Shown in pieces: positions 44,122-53,549 of a stretch of 64,000 nucleotides of DNA. The DNA comes from Clostridia bacterium (GTDB taxonomy: Bacteria; Bacillota; Clostridia; Christensenellales; Borkfalkiaceae). The first letter of the stretch is position 1, and every line of letters starts with the position of its first letter. The DNA lies in assembly GCA_017407325.1 (NCBI GenBank), contig JAFQWV010000020.1, positions 1 through 64,000 of the forward strand. Direction: 5' to 3'. A program made the translations under genes and the position numbers. The notes under the pieces were generated by a model that was given only the letters and a program-made list of their open reading frames with translations, was not told the origin of the DNA and searched no databases.

Positions 44122-44727
44122 ATGGAAGAAAAAAATTTAAACGAAGAAATAGTTTCTGATGAAGAATTTCACAACGCTGACGAAGTTGAAAATACTGAAG
44201 AACAAGATAAACTTGACGTTGAAAGCTTAACTGAAGAACAAGCAAAAACAATTTTATCAGAAGTTTTAGAATCCAACTCTGAAATTATTAAAGATCTTGT
44301 AAAAGCACAAGAAGAATCTGAAAAATTTAAAGATAATTGGTATAGAACAACTGCAGAATTTGAAAATTATAAAAAGCGTAATCAAGATTTGAGAAAAACT
44401 TCTTACCAAGAAGGAAAAGTTGATGCTATTAAAAATATTTTAGTAATAGGCGACACTTTGGATAGAGCTCTTTCAATGGATATCGACGAAAAGGCTAAAC
44501 AAGGTATTGAACTTATTCAAAAACAATTTATAGAAACTATGAAGGCTTTAGGAGTTGAAGAAATTAATCCTATTGGGGAAATCTTCACTCCAGAAACTGC
44601 TGAAGCAATCGCTATCGTTGACGGTGGCGAAGGCGAAGAAAGTGGTACTGTCAAACAAGTTTTCAAAAAAGGTTATAAATTAACCGACAAAACCATACGC
44701 TATGCGCAGGTTGTTGTCGTTAAATAA
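44122..44727 (+). CDS. grpE: Nucleotide exchange factor GrpE
   Basis: 201 residues. An acidic disordered N-terminus (~50 residues) precedes the long dimer helix (WYRTTAEFENYKKRNQDLRK) and the beta domain ending in GYKLTDKTIRYAQVVVVK. Releases ADP from DnaK. Starts 5 bases after hrcA. Confidence 0.97.
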   Translation: MEEKNLNEEIVSDEEFHNADEVENTEEQDKLDVESLTEEQAKTILSEVLESNSEIIKDLVKAQEESEKFKDNWYRTTAEFENYKKRNQDLRKTSYQEGKVDAIKNILVIGDTLDRALSMDIDEKAKQGIELIQKQFIETMKALGVEEINPIGEIFTPETAEAIAIVDGGEGEESGTVKQVFKKGYKLTDKTIRYAQVVVVK

Positions 44728-44759
44728 TTTTGTAAATATTATCTAAAGGAGTTTATATA

Positions 44760-46562
44760 ATGGGAAAAGTTATAGGTATTGACTTAGGCACGACTAACTC
44801 GTGCGTTGCAGTTATCGAAGGTAGCGAACCTGTCGTTATCACTAACACTGAAGGCTCTAGAACTACGCCAAGTGTCGTTGGTTTTCAAAAGGACGGACAA
44901 AGACTAGTTGGTCAAATTGCTAAGCGTCAAGCAGTTGCAAACGGTGACAGAACAGTTATTTCTATCAAGCGCCATATGGGTTCTGACTACAAAGTAGATA
45001 TTGACGGCAAAAAATATTCACCACAAGAAATTTCATCAATGATTTTATCAAAACTTAAAAAAGATGCTGAAGCTTATCTTGGCACTACGGTAACAGACGC
45101 AGTTATTACTTGTCCTGCATACTTTACTGACAGCCAACGTCAAGCAACGAAAGATGCTGGTAAAATCGCAGGTTTAAACGTTTTACGTATTATCAACGAA
45201 CCAACAGCTGCTGCACTTGCGTACGGTCTTGATAAAGACACAAAAGCTCACAAGGTTATCATTTACGACCTTGGCGGTGGTACGTTCGACGTATCTATTA
45301 TGGATATTGGTGACGGCGTATTCGAAGTTTTAGCAACTAGTGGTAACAATATGCTAGGTGGTGACGACTTCGACAAGAGAATTATTGATTTCTTAGTTTC
45401 TTCTTTCAAAGCTCAAGAAGGCGTTGACTTAACTAACGATAAAATGGCAATGCAAAGACTTAAAGAAGCAAGCGAAAAAGCTAAAATCGAACTTTCTACG
45501 CTTAGTTCAACTAATATTAATATTCCGTTCATTACTGCAGTCGGAAGTGATGCTAAACACCTTGACGTAACTTTAACTAGACAAAAATTTGATGCAATCA
45601 CTGAAGATTTAGTTAAAGCTACAATCGATCCTTTAACTAAGGCTATGAAAGATGCTGGCTTAAGTTTTAACGATATCGAGAAGGTTATCTTAGTCGGTGG
45701 TTCTACCAGAATTCCTGCTGTAATTGACGCCGTTAAACGCGCAACAGGCAAAGAACCGTTCAGAGGAATTAACCCAGACGAATGCGTTGCAATCGGTGCA
45801 GCTATTCAAGGTGGTGTATTATCTGGCGACGTTAAAGACGTTTTATTATTAGACGTAACTCCACTTTCATTAGGTATTGAAACTTTAGGTGGTGTATCTA
45901 CTAAACTTATCGAAAGAAATACTACTATTCCTGTAAAGAAATCTCAAGTATTCTCTACGGCTGCAGACAATCAAACTGAAGTTAATATCCACGTTTTACA
46001 AGGTGAAAGACAATTTGCAAAGGACAATAAAACTCTCGGCAGATTTGACTTAACGGGTATTTTACCAGCTCCACGTGGCATACCACAAATCGAAGTTACT
46101 TTCGATATTGACGCTAACGGTATCGTTCACGTAAGCGCTAAGGATCTTGGCACTAATAAAATGACTGATATTACTATCACGTCGTCTACAAACCTTTCCG
46201 ACGAAGATATTGATAAGGCTGTAAAAGAAGCTGAACAATATGAAGAAGAAGACAAGAAGAGAAAAGAAGCAATCGATGCTAAAAACGGACTCGACGGTTT
46301 AATCTTCTCAATCGAAAAGACTTTAAAAGAAAACGGCGACAAGTTATCTGATGATGATAAGCAATCTTTAGAAGATAGCATTAAATCTGCAAAAGATGCT
46401 CTCGCTTCTGACGACACCGATCAGATTAAGCAAGCAACAGAAAAGCTTTCTAACGATGCTCAAGCTGTTTTTGCTAAAGTTTATCAACAAGCCCAAGCAG
46501 GTCAACCAGGTGATGATGGTGATACTGAATTCCATCAACCGGGTGATGACGATAACAACTAA
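44760..46562 (+). CDS. dnaK: Chaperone DnaK (Hsp70)
   Basis: 600 residues. ATPase domain with [41 protein letters not shown] and [10 protein letters not shown]; substrate domain from [11 protein letters not shown]; lid to ~570, then a Gln/Gly/Asp-rich tail. Like other Gram-positive DnaKs it is shorter than the E. coli protein in the ATPase domain. AAGGAG ribosome-binding site. Confidence 0.98.
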   Translation: MGKVIGIDLGTTNSCVAVIEGSEPVVITNTEGSRTTPSVVGFQKDGQRLVGQIAKRQAVANGDRTVISIKRHMGSDYKVDIDGKKYSPQEISSMILSKLKKDAEAYLGTTVTDAVITCPAYFTDSQRQATKDAGKIAGLNVLRIINEPTAAALAYGLDKDTKAHKVIIYDLGGGTFDVSIMDIGDGVFEVLATSGNNMLGGDDFDKRIIDFLVSSFKAQEGVDLTNDKMAMQRLKEASEKAKIELSTLSSTNINIPFITAVGSDAKHLDVTLTRQKFDAITEDLVKATIDPLTKAMKDAGLSFNDIEKVILVGGSTRIPAVIDAVKRATGKEPFRGINPDECVAIGAAIQGGVLSGDVKDVLLLDVTPLSLGIETLGGVSTKLIERNTTIPVKKSQVFSTAADNQTEVNIHVLQGERQFAKDNKTLGRFDLTGILPAPRGIPQIEVTFDIDANGIVHVSAKDLGTNKMTDITITSSTNLSDEDIDKAVKEAEQYEEEDKKRKEAIDAKNGLDGLIFSIEKTLKENGDKLSDDDKQSLEDSIKSAKDALASDDTDQIKQATEKLSNDAQAVFAKVYQQAQAGQPGDDGDTEFHQPGDDDNN

Positions 46563-46573
46563 TTTAACTACTT

Positions 46574-46602
46574 TTTTCGGGTGGCTAAAAGCCACTCGAA
46601 AA
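46574..46602 (+). other. Intercistronic hairpin dnaK-dnaJ
   Basis: A stem of 13 pairs (one G-T) from TTTTCGGGTGGCT to AGCCACTCGAAAA with a 3-base loop and no T-run. It could stabilise the dnaK message or reduce read-through to dnaJ. Confidence 0.7.
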
Positions 46603-46621
46603 TTAAGTGACGGAGTAAATA

Positions 46622-47749
46622 ATGGCTAAGGATTATTATAAAATTCTCGGCGTTGACAAAAAAGCAAGTCAGGACGAGATAAAATCTCAATACCGTAAGC
46701 TTGCACGCCAATACCATCCTGACCTTCATCCAAATGACGAAGCAGCTGCTAACAAATTCAAAGAAATTAATGAAGCAAACGAAGTTTTATCAGACCCACA
46801 AAAGCGCGCTCAATACGACTACGAGCTTGAAAATCCGTACGCAAGTGGGCAAGGTGGTTTCGGTGGTGGCTCTGGTTTTGGCGACTTTTCAAGTATTTTT
46901 GATATGTTTACAGGTGGTTTCGGTGGTTCAGGTTCAAGAAAAGCCGACACTAAAGGCGCTGACAGAACAATCGAAATTTCAATTTCTTTCTTAGATGCTG
47001 CTAAAGGTTGCACTAAAGAAGTAAATTACTCGCGAAAAGAGCCTTGCGCCGAATGTAAAGGCACAGGCGCAAAAGACGGCACAAGTTTTAAGGTTTGTGA
47101 AAAATGTCACGGTACAGGTCAAATTCAATATACGACTAACGCGTTTATTTTCCAAACAGTAAGCACTAAAACTTGCCCAGACTGTCGTGGTACGGGTAAA
47201 AAGATTATCCACAAATGCTCTAAGTGTGGTGGAGTTGGCTATTCGAGATCTCAAACTAAACTCAAATTTGATATACCTGCAGGCGCAGATAACAAAAGCT
47301 ATATTAAGAAACGTGGCATGGGTGATGCTTCACCACTCGGTGGTGAACCGGGTGATTTATACGTTGTTATCAACGTTGAACCACATAAGTTCTTTAAACG
47401 TAAAAACTATGACTTGTACTTAGAATTACCAATTTCTTACAAAACTGCAGTAATGGGTGGTAAAATTGCCGTTCCATCAATTGATGAAACATTTATGTTA
47501 GATATTCCTGAAGGTACTCAGAACGGAAAAGTGTTTGCTATTCGTGGAAAAGGTATCAAGTCGCGTATGCAAGTCGGAACTATGTACGTAACAGTTTTTA
47601 TCGAAGTTCCTACAAAACTTTCACGCGCGCAAAAAGAAATGCTTACTCAGTACGATACAGATCTTGAAATTAAGCAAAGTTCTAAAATGAACGCTTTTAA
47701 AAACGACGTTCAGTCGCTTTACGGTGTAAATCCATACGATAAAAAATAA
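46622..47749 (+). CDS. dnaJ: Chaperone DnaJ (Hsp40)
   Basis: 375 residues, class A. J domain 1-70 with the HPD in ARQYHPDLHPND; Gly/Phe-rich linker ~82-115; four CxxCxGxG zinc repeats (CAECKGTG, CEKCHGTG, CPDCRGTG, CSKCGGVG); C-terminal substrate domain. Stimulates the DnaK ATPase and delivers clients. Last gene of the heat-shock operon. Confidence 0.98.
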   Translation: MAKDYYKILGVDKKASQDEIKSQYRKLARQYHPDLHPNDEAAANKFKEINEANEVLSDPQKRAQYDYELENPYASGQGGFGGGSGFGDFSSIFDMFTGGFGGSGSRKADTKGADRTIEISISFLDAAKGCTKEVNYSRKEPCAECKGTGAKDGTSFKVCEKCHGTGQIQYTTNAFIFQTVSTKTCPDCRGTGKKIIHKCSKCGGVGYSRSQTKLKFDIPAGADNKSYIKKRGMGDASPLGGEPGDLYVVINVEPHKFFKRKNYDLYLELPISYKTAVMGGKIAVPSIDETFMLDIPEGTQNGKVFAIRGKGIKSRMQVGTMYVTVFIEVPTKLSRAQKEMLTQYDTDLEIKQSSKMNAFKNDVQSLYGVNPYDKK

Positions 47750-47753
47750 AATA

Positions 47754-47790
47754 AAAGAGTGAATTTACAAGCCTTATAAATTCACTCTTT
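47754..47790 (+). terminator. dnaJ terminator hairpin
   Basis: A perfect 14-bp stem (47754-47767 with 47777-47790) and a 9-base loop. The T-run is only TTT, so termination may be partial. Confidence 0.6.
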
Positions 47791-47812
47791 CTAATTATTA
47801 TCAAAAATAGTA

Positions 47813-47841
47813 TTGATTTTAATATTATATTATGGTATAAT
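47813..47841 (+). promoter_or_regulatory. Promoter of the NahK-like kinase gene
   Basis: TTGATT (47813-47818), 17 bases, TATAAT (47836-47841). Confidence 0.75.
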
Positions 47842-47869
47842 ATATAGGATTAAACTTATGGAGTTTACT

Positions 47870-48961
47870 ATGGAAATTAAAGATATTTGCTCTAAATTTA
47901 AAATTAAAGGCAAATTTATTAAAGCAAAAATGCTTAATTCTGGCATAATCAATAATACTTATAAAGTTTATTTTCAAAACAACGATAAAGACGAGCAATA
48001 CATAATTCAACGCATTAATCAAAACGTTTTCAAAAAACCTGCGCTCGTTATGCAAAATATTTTAAGCATTTCTCAGCATCTTATCAATAAATTAAAAAAA
48101 CTCGACGCATCTATTGACAGAACGGTTCTTCATTATATGCTAGCCGATAATAATTATGCTTACTACACAGACGAAGAAGGTGAATATTGGCGTTGTTATC
48201 GATTTATAAACGATTCTGTTACGTACAACAACCCTGACGACTTGTTTATTATTGAAGAAGCTGGCAAAGCTTTTGGTCAATTTCAAAGCCTTTTATGTGA
48301 TTTTGATGCAACAACTCTACACGAAAGTATTCCAGATTTTCATAATACTAAGCTTAGATTTACTAGACTTTTCGAATCATACGATTTAGACGTTGCACAA
48401 AGGGCAGGTGAAGTTCAAGCTGAAATTGAATATTTAAGATCAAGACAAGAACTTGCTTCAAGCTTGTGTAATAAGATTGAAAATAAATTACTTCCTATTA
48501 AAGTTACTCATAACGACACAAAATGTAACAACGTTTTATTCGATCAAGACACAAATCAAGCGCTTGCTGTTATTGACCTTGATACAGTTATGCCCGGTAT
48601 CGTTGCTTACGACTACGGCGATGCCATAAGATGCGTTGCAGCAACTTGCGAAGAAGACGAAACTGACCTTAATAAGGTAAAAATTAACATGTCGAAATTT
48701 AACGCTTTTACAAAAGGTTTTGTTTCAAAAGTGAAAAATACTTTATCAAATGAAGAATTTGATTCACTTAGCGACGGTATTATAGTTATTACTTTAGAAC
48801 TTGCTTCAAGATTTTTAAAAGACTATCTTGACGGCGATATTTATTTTAAAATTAAATATCAAGACCACAACTTAGTTAGGGCGCGCTGTCAGATAGAACT
48901 TGCAAAAGAATTTGAACGTCATTTTGATGAAATTAAAAAAACTATAGAAAGTTACAAATAA
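47870..48961 (+). CDS. Phosphotransferase (APH fold), N-acetylhexosamine kinase-like
   Basis: 363 residues from the ATG at 47870, six bases after GGAG. NSGIINNTYKVYF, YIIQRINQNVFKKPALVMQNI, VTHNDTKCNNVLF (catalytic loop) and AVIDLDTVMPG (metal) match the NahK/mucin-desulfatase-associated kinase group rather than antibiotic kinases; the length fits NahK (~360). It probably phosphorylates a sugar such as GlcNAc or GalNAc. No sugar operon is nearby, and it has its own promoter behind dnaJ. Confidence 0.8.
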   Translation: MEIKDICSKFKIKGKFIKAKMLNSGIINNTYKVYFQNNDKDEQYIIQRINQNVFKKPALVMQNILSISQHLINKLKKLDASIDRTVLHYMLADNNYAYYTDEEGEYWRCYRFINDSVTYNNPDDLFIIEEAGKAFGQFQSLLCDFDATTLHESIPDFHNTKLRFTRLFESYDLDVAQRAGEVQAEIEYLRSRQELASSLCNKIENKLLPIKVTHNDTKCNNVLFDQDTNQALAVIDLDTVMPGIVAYDYGDAIRCVAATCEEDETDLNKVKINMSKFNAFTKGFVSKVKNTLSNEEFDSLSDGIIVITLELASRFLKDYLDGDIYFKIKYQDHNLVRARCQIELAKEFERHFDEIKKTIESYK

Positions 48962-48994
48962 AAAAATGGAGAATTTTTATTCTCCACTTTTTAT
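48961..48994. terminator. Bidirectional terminator, kinase / hflX
   Basis: TGGAGAAT / ATTCTCCA with a T4 loop, A6 before and T5 after. The hflX stop codon (48977) lies inside. Confidence 0.8.
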
Positions 48995-50212
48995 TTCATT
49001 AAAATATTCCATTAATTTTTGATAGTTTTTTTCTTCTACTAAATATTTAATAGTCGTACCGTCATCATTATAAGACAATTCAATCGATTGACAAACGCTT
49101 TTTATTTTAGTTAAGTTATATTTTTTGCTATAATCAAGTGTTATCGAACCTTTAATTACGTCTTGAAATAATTTTTCACAAATAACGTTCTTAAGCTCTT
49201 CTATACCTAGATTATTTTTAGCCGATATTAATGTAAAATTTTTAGGAATATCTTCAAAATCCTTGATTTTATCGCATTTATTTGCAACAGTTATAATCTC
49301 TGAAGTCGCGCCTAAATCAGCAAGTGTCATTTTAGTGGTTTCAATTTGCATCTCAAAATTCGCCGAAATATCACACACGTTCAAAATTAAATCGGCATAA
49401 ACAGCACACTCAAGCGTTGACTTAAATGCTTCAATAAGGTCAGGTGGCAAATTTTTAACAAAACCGACAGTATCCATTATAATTAACGGATGTCCGTTAA
49501 AAACAGTTTTTCTAGCAGTCGGGTCTAGCGTTGCAAACAGTTGATCTTTTGCCAAAACGTCACTATTACATAATAAGTTTAATAAGGTAGACTTACCCGT
49601 GTTAGTGTAACCAACCAAGCAAACGGTTTTTACACCGTTTCTCTCGCGCCGATTTTGTTGCATTTTTCTGCGTTTTTCAATCTCTTTAATATTGCGTTCA
49701 AGATATTTTATTCTAGTTTTTATATGTCTACGATCGGTTTCAAGCTTAGTTTCACCAGGTCCACGCGTACCAATACCACCACCAAGACGTGATAATTTTA
49801 TACCTTTACCTTGAAGTCTTGGATATAAATATTTAAGCTGGGCAAGTTCAACTAAAATCTTGCCTTCAGGAGAAAGTGCGTGCTGAGCAAAAATATCTAA
49901 AATTAAAGTTGTTCTTGTTATAACTTTAACGTCTAATCTATCAGAAATGTTATTAACTTGCGAAGGGGAGAGTTCTCCATCAAAAACAACAAGATTAACT
50001 TCATTTTGCTCGATAACTTCCTTAAGCTCGTCAAGCTTTCCCGTGCCAAAAAAAGTGCTAGGGTTTATTTCGCGAATTTTTTGTGTAACTGTTAAAAAAT
50101 GTTCGCACGAAGTAGCAAGAAGTAACGATTCTATTTCTTCTATTTTTTCAGCATGATTTTCACCGTCAAGCAGTGGTTCAAGTATTATTGCTTTTTCGTA
50201 ATTTTCATTCAT
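48977..50212 (-). CDS. hflX: GTPase HflX
   Basis: 411 residues. Ribosome-associated GTPase that splits stalled or stressed ribosomes. The N-terminal HflX domain ends in LSRLGGGIGTRGPGETKLE; a short coiled coil follows, then the G domain: VGYTNTGKSTLLN (P-loop), DTVGFVKNLP (G3) and NKCD (G4). Family length is typical. Monocistronic and convergent with the kinase gene. Confidence 0.96.
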   Translation of the reverse strand: MNENYEKAIILEPLLDGENHAEKIEEIESLLLATSCEHFLTVTQKIREINPSTFFGTGKLDELKEVIEQNEVNLVVFDGELSPSQVNNISDRLDVKVITRTTLILDIFAQHALSPEGKILVELAQLKYLYPRLQGKGIKLSRLGGGIGTRGPGETKLETDRRHIKTRIKYLERNIKEIEKRRKMQQNRRERNGVKTVCLVGYTNTGKSTLLNLLCNSDVLAKDQLFATLDPTARKTVFNGHPLIIMDTVGFVKNLPPDLIEAFKSTLECAVYADLILNVCDISANFEMQIETTKMTLADLGATSEIITVANKCDKIKDFEDIPKNFTLISAKNNLGIEELKNVICEKLFQDVIKGSITLDYSKKYNLTKIKSVCQSIELSYNDDGTTIKYLVEEKNYQKLMEYFNEIKSGE

Positions 50213-50260
50213 ATCTTAGTAATTATCAATGATTTTATAATTTTTTATGTCTTTTAAAAT

Positions 50261-51304
50261 TTATTCGTCTTTTAATTTTAATGTCTGAATTGCGCTCTTT
50301 CTCATATCATCACTTATTGCCGCATAATGGCGTTTTGTTGTATTTATATCCTTATGACCTAAATAGTCGGCAACGATATAAATATCACCGGTTTGACGGT
50401 ATAAATTAGTACCAAAAGTGCTTCTAAGTTTGTGTGGCGTGATGCGTTTAAGTGGAGTAACGACTTTAGCATACTTTTTAACAAGCTCTTCAACAGCACG
50501 TACGCTTATTCTCTTGTTTCTTAGTGACAAGAACATTGCTTTTTCATTTTTGTCAACTTTTTCTAAAGTTTTTCTATATTCAAGCCACTTTAAAAGTTCA
50601 TTTTTTACTTCATCTGTAAAGTATAAAATAGTTCTGTTTCCACCTTTACGGGTAATAACAAAGCTGTTGGTATCAAAGAAGAAATCGTCAATATTTAAGC
50701 CAACTAACTCACTTATACGAATTCCTGTACCTAAAAATAGGGTAAGGAGCGCTATATCGCGTATTTGAGTGTTCTTGCTGTATGCAAGTTGGTGTTTTGT
50801 AAGACCTTTTCCTGTTTCAGCCGTATTTAAAAGTTCAGAAACTTCGCTATTTTCAAGTCTTATTATCTCTTTATCGTGAATTTTAGGTGTCGCAACTTTT
50901 GAAGCAACATTTGCTATAATCTTATCCTTATTAAAGAAATATTTATATAGAGAACGAATTGAAGCTAACTTTCTTGCTTTAGCTTTTTCATTGCATACAT
51001 GATGCTTTCCGTTATACTCAAAACTCGATAAATAACTTAAAAAATGCTCGATATCACTTGCAGTCATCTTGTCTAACACAGAAAGTGGGATAGAGGTGAC
51101 AGATTCATAATCATATTTATTTAACACGTAGTCAAAAAATATTTGCAAATCAACTGCATAATTTAAACGGGTAAGTGGTGACGAGTTATTTTCAATTCCT
51201 ACAAAATATTCTGTTACAAAATGTGGAAGTTTTTTAAGTATCTCATCAATTTTTGATAACACTTTAACTTTTCTTTGTAAAAAATAATTATTATCGTTTG
51301 ACAT
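50261..51304 (-). CDS. Tyrosine recombinase, XerS-like
   Basis: 347 residues from the ATG at 51304, six bases after AAGGAG. Catalytic set: R196 (GTGIRISE), K220 (TRKGG), H291 and R294 (TPHKLRSTFG), H317 (LGHKDINT), Y327 (KRHYA). The N-terminal region (IDEILKKLPHFVTEYFVG, PLSVLDKMTASDIEHFLSYL) and overall length resemble streptococcal XerS, the single recombinase that resolves chromosome dimers, more than XerC/XerD (~300). It could equally be a general integrase, but there is no mobile-element context. The upstream gap contains inverted repeats. Confidence 0.88.
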   Translation of the reverse strand: MSNDNNYFLQRKVKVLSKIDEILKKLPHFVTEYFVGIENNSSPLTRLNYAVDLQIFFDYVLNKYDYESVTSIPLSVLDKMTASDIEHFLSYLSSFEYNGKHHVCNEKAKARKLASIRSLYKYFFNKDKIIANVASKVATPKIHDKEIIRLENSEVSELLNTAETGKGLTKHQLAYSKNTQIRDIALLTLFLGTGIRISELVGLNIDDFFFDTNSFVITRKGGNRTILYFTDEVKNELLKWLEYRKTLEKVDKNEKAMFLSLRNKRISVRAVEELVKKYAKVVTPLKRITPHKLRSTFGTNLYRQTGDIYIVADYLGHKDINTTKRHYAAISDDMRKSAIQTLKLKDE

Positions 51305-51849
51305 TTTCAACTCCTTAAAGCATTTCTATAGGTAAAAAATAAACAAATTTTAAAAAATTTGCTATAGGTGACATAAATATATCTATGCGTAAAACGATAG
51401 TTTTTGGTATAGATATATACATTTTATAACAAATAAATCAGTTTTATAAAAAAATCTAAAATTTCGCTTTTATACTTATATTTATAATTCTATTACAATT
51501 TGTTTAAATCTTTATAATATATATTTATGCGTAAAAACATTCGCAATTCTCAATTATTATTATAACGCATTTTTACGCATTTGTAAACCTTTTTTATGTG
51601 AATTTATATTAAATATTATAAACTGTTAAAAGTTAAATTTTTTGCTTTTTGTAAAATCTTTGCAAAACAATGTTTTACCGTAAAAGCTTTTTGTTTTTAC
51701 ACTTTAAGTTTTAAACGGCTAACTTGAAAACCCTTGCAAGCAAGTTTTTAACTTCTTGTATTATAAAACTTTAAAAAAGATATTGACATTAATTCGTAAT
51801 AATGCTATAATTTACTTAATTAGTCTAATGATTTTTGAGGTTATTTTGT
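51305..51849. other. 545-base intergenic region with inverted repeats
   Basis: No coding potential. ATATATCTAT (51377-51386) and ATAGATATAT (51409-51418) form a perfect 10-bp inverted repeat with a 22-base spacer. ATGCGTAAAA occurs at 51385-51394 and 51527-51536 and inverted at 51571-51580; the latter two form an 11-bp inverted repeat. CTATAGGT occurs at 51326 and 51362. It separates the divergent recombinase and PadR-like genes; candidate recombination site or operators. Confidence 0.55.
51783..51811 (+). promoter_or_regulatory. Promoter of the PadR/membrane fusion gene
   Basis: TTGACA (51783-51788), 17 bases, TATAAT (51806-51811): a perfect consensus. Confidence 0.85.
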
Positions 51850-53511
51850 ATGGAAACTATTCCAAGCGAAATGCTTCGCGGTCACGTTGATACTATTATT
51901 TTACTATCACTACTCGATTGCGATAAGCACACAAGCCAAATTAAAGAAGAAATTGAAAGCCGTGTTGATGGACAATTCCAATTAAAGCAAGGCACTTTTT
52001 ACAGTTGTTTACAACGTATCGTTTCTCAAGGTTTCGTTACCGAATACCGTTCTTCATCACAAGACGGAAAACGTCGTAAATTCTATCAATTAACTGAAAA
52101 AGGTAAAGCTTACATTGAAGATAATAAGGATAAATGGCTTTTCTCTCGCAACGTTATTGACACTCTAATTCAAGTTCCGCAAGACGATACGCCTATCGAT
52201 TCTGTTTATTCTTACGATAAAACTAAGCAATCACAGGCCGAAATTATTAATCAGCAAGCTAATGAAATCTCAGAACTTAACAGTAAAATTGAGCGAATTG
52301 AAAATCAAATTAAGGAAAACGAGCAAAAAAACGAAGCTTTACAAGTTATAGAAGAAAAACCTGTTGATGAACAAATTGAAGCTAAAGAAGAAACTCAAAA
52401 TCTTACTGAGCTTGAACGTTTTTTAGCCGGTGAATTTGAAGAATTCAAGCAACCTGAAGATGAAGTTCTTCAACAGCCGAAAGAAAATATTGTAGTTTCT
52501 GAAACTAAAGTTATTTCTATTGAAGAAGCCAAAGATAAAAGCTATGAAAAAGACTTATTTGACATTGAAAAAGAAATAAGTAATCAAGAAGAAATTGTTG
52601 CATCTTCACCAATTTTTAGCGAATCAAAACCTGAAATTACTCAAAAAAACCAAGATAATTCCTACAATTATAATCAAAATACATCAAACAATAATCAAAG
52701 TCAAATCGACGATTATTTTTCTGGTGAAGAGCCTGTAACTCATGATTATAAATCAGTTCTATCAAAGCTTTTCCCAGAACTTCCAACGCAAACAGAAACA
52801 CCACAAACAGCTTATGAACCTGCTAAAGAGCCAGACGTTTCAACATACTTTGATATGACTCCACAAGCGCAAGAAGAACCTGAAATCATTCTTTCTGAAG
52901 CTAAAAAACCAAGTCATAAACATATAAAACAACTTAAAAAATCAAAGGTTTTGTCAGAGCGTCCTGAATATGATGAAAACATAAAAACTGACGACGTTAA
53001 GTACGATTTTAGTGATTTACAAGAACTTGCAGATTCTGACGGATTTAAACTTAGAACTTCAACAGCAAGAACAAATAAAGATATCGGCAAAATTTACATA
53101 AACAAGCTTTTGGCAAGTTCATCAATCACCTTTTACTTAATGTTACTTGCTGAAATTATACTATTAGGATTTACAACAAGAACTGTTGTTGGATTAAATA
53201 TCAGTGCATACATAATATTCGGCGCTTGTATGGCTGTTTTCCCAATTGTTGCTTTAATTTTGTATTTTATTGACCCTAAACGCAAAGTTGAAAGCTTGAT
53301 TACTTTCAAAAGTATTATAAGTTTTATATTTATCGTAGCGTTAAATTTAATATTAATCGTTATCGTTTATGCAATCTTAATTAATATTGATTTTACAGAT
53401 GCTAAAGAGTTAACACTCTTCGTGTTCTATCCGTTAATATTTATATTAAATTTACCTATCTATTTCTTTATAAAATATTTAAAACTTGACAATCAAAGAT
53501 ATTATTCATAA
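51850..53511 (+). CDS. PadR-type DNA-binding domain fused to a four-helix membrane domain
   Basis: 553 residues from the ATG at 51850. Residues 1-~100 are a PadR winged helix (LRGHVDTIILLSLL, GTFYSCLQRIVSQGFV, RRKFYQLTEKGKAYI). Then ~30 residues of coiled coil (EISELNSKIERIENQIKENE) and ~240 residues of acidic, Gln/Asn-rich, probably disordered linker. The last ~130 residues hold four membrane helices (about 422-545). PadR regulators are normally soluble and ~110-190 residues long, so a membrane-tethered regulator is suggested. Strong own promoter; function unknown. Confidence 0.82.
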   Translation: METIPSEMLRGHVDTIILLSLLDCDKHTSQIKEEIESRVDGQFQLKQGTFYSCLQRIVSQGFVTEYRSSSQDGKRRKFYQLTEKGKAYIEDNKDKWLFSRNVIDTLIQVPQDDTPIDSVYSYDKTKQSQAEIINQQANEISELNSKIERIENQIKENEQKNEALQVIEEKPVDEQIEAKEETQNLTELERFLAGEFEEFKQPEDEVLQQPKENIVVSETKVISIEEAKDKSYEKDLFDIEKEISNQEEIVASSPIFSESKPEITQKNQDNSYNYNQNTSNNNQSQIDDYFSGEEPVTHDYKSVLSKLFPELPTQTETPQTAYEPAKEPDVSTYFDMTPQAQEEPEIILSEAKKPSHKHIKQLKKSKVLSERPEYDENIKTDDVKYDFSDLQELADSDGFKLRTSTARTNKDIGKIYINKLLASSSITFYLMLLAEIILLGFTTRTVVGLNISAYIIFGACMAVFPIVALILYFIDPKRKVESLITFKSIISFIFIVALNLILIVIVYAILINIDFTDAKELTLFVFYPLIFILNLPIYFFIKYLKLDNQRYYS

Positions 53512-53514
53512 CTT

Positions 53515-53549
53515 AAAAATGCTTAATCAAAATTGATTAAGCATTTTTT
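53515..53549. terminator. Bidirectional terminator, PadR fusion / murC
   Basis: AAAAATGCTTAATCA / TTGATTAAGCATTTTTT, a stem of about 14 pairs with a short loop. Confidence 0.9.

Noticed and set aside
51305..51849. Candidate replication origin because of AT-richness and repeats
   Set aside because: No DnaA boxes (TTATCCACA-like) and no dnaA, dnaN or rnpA-rpmH genes nearby.
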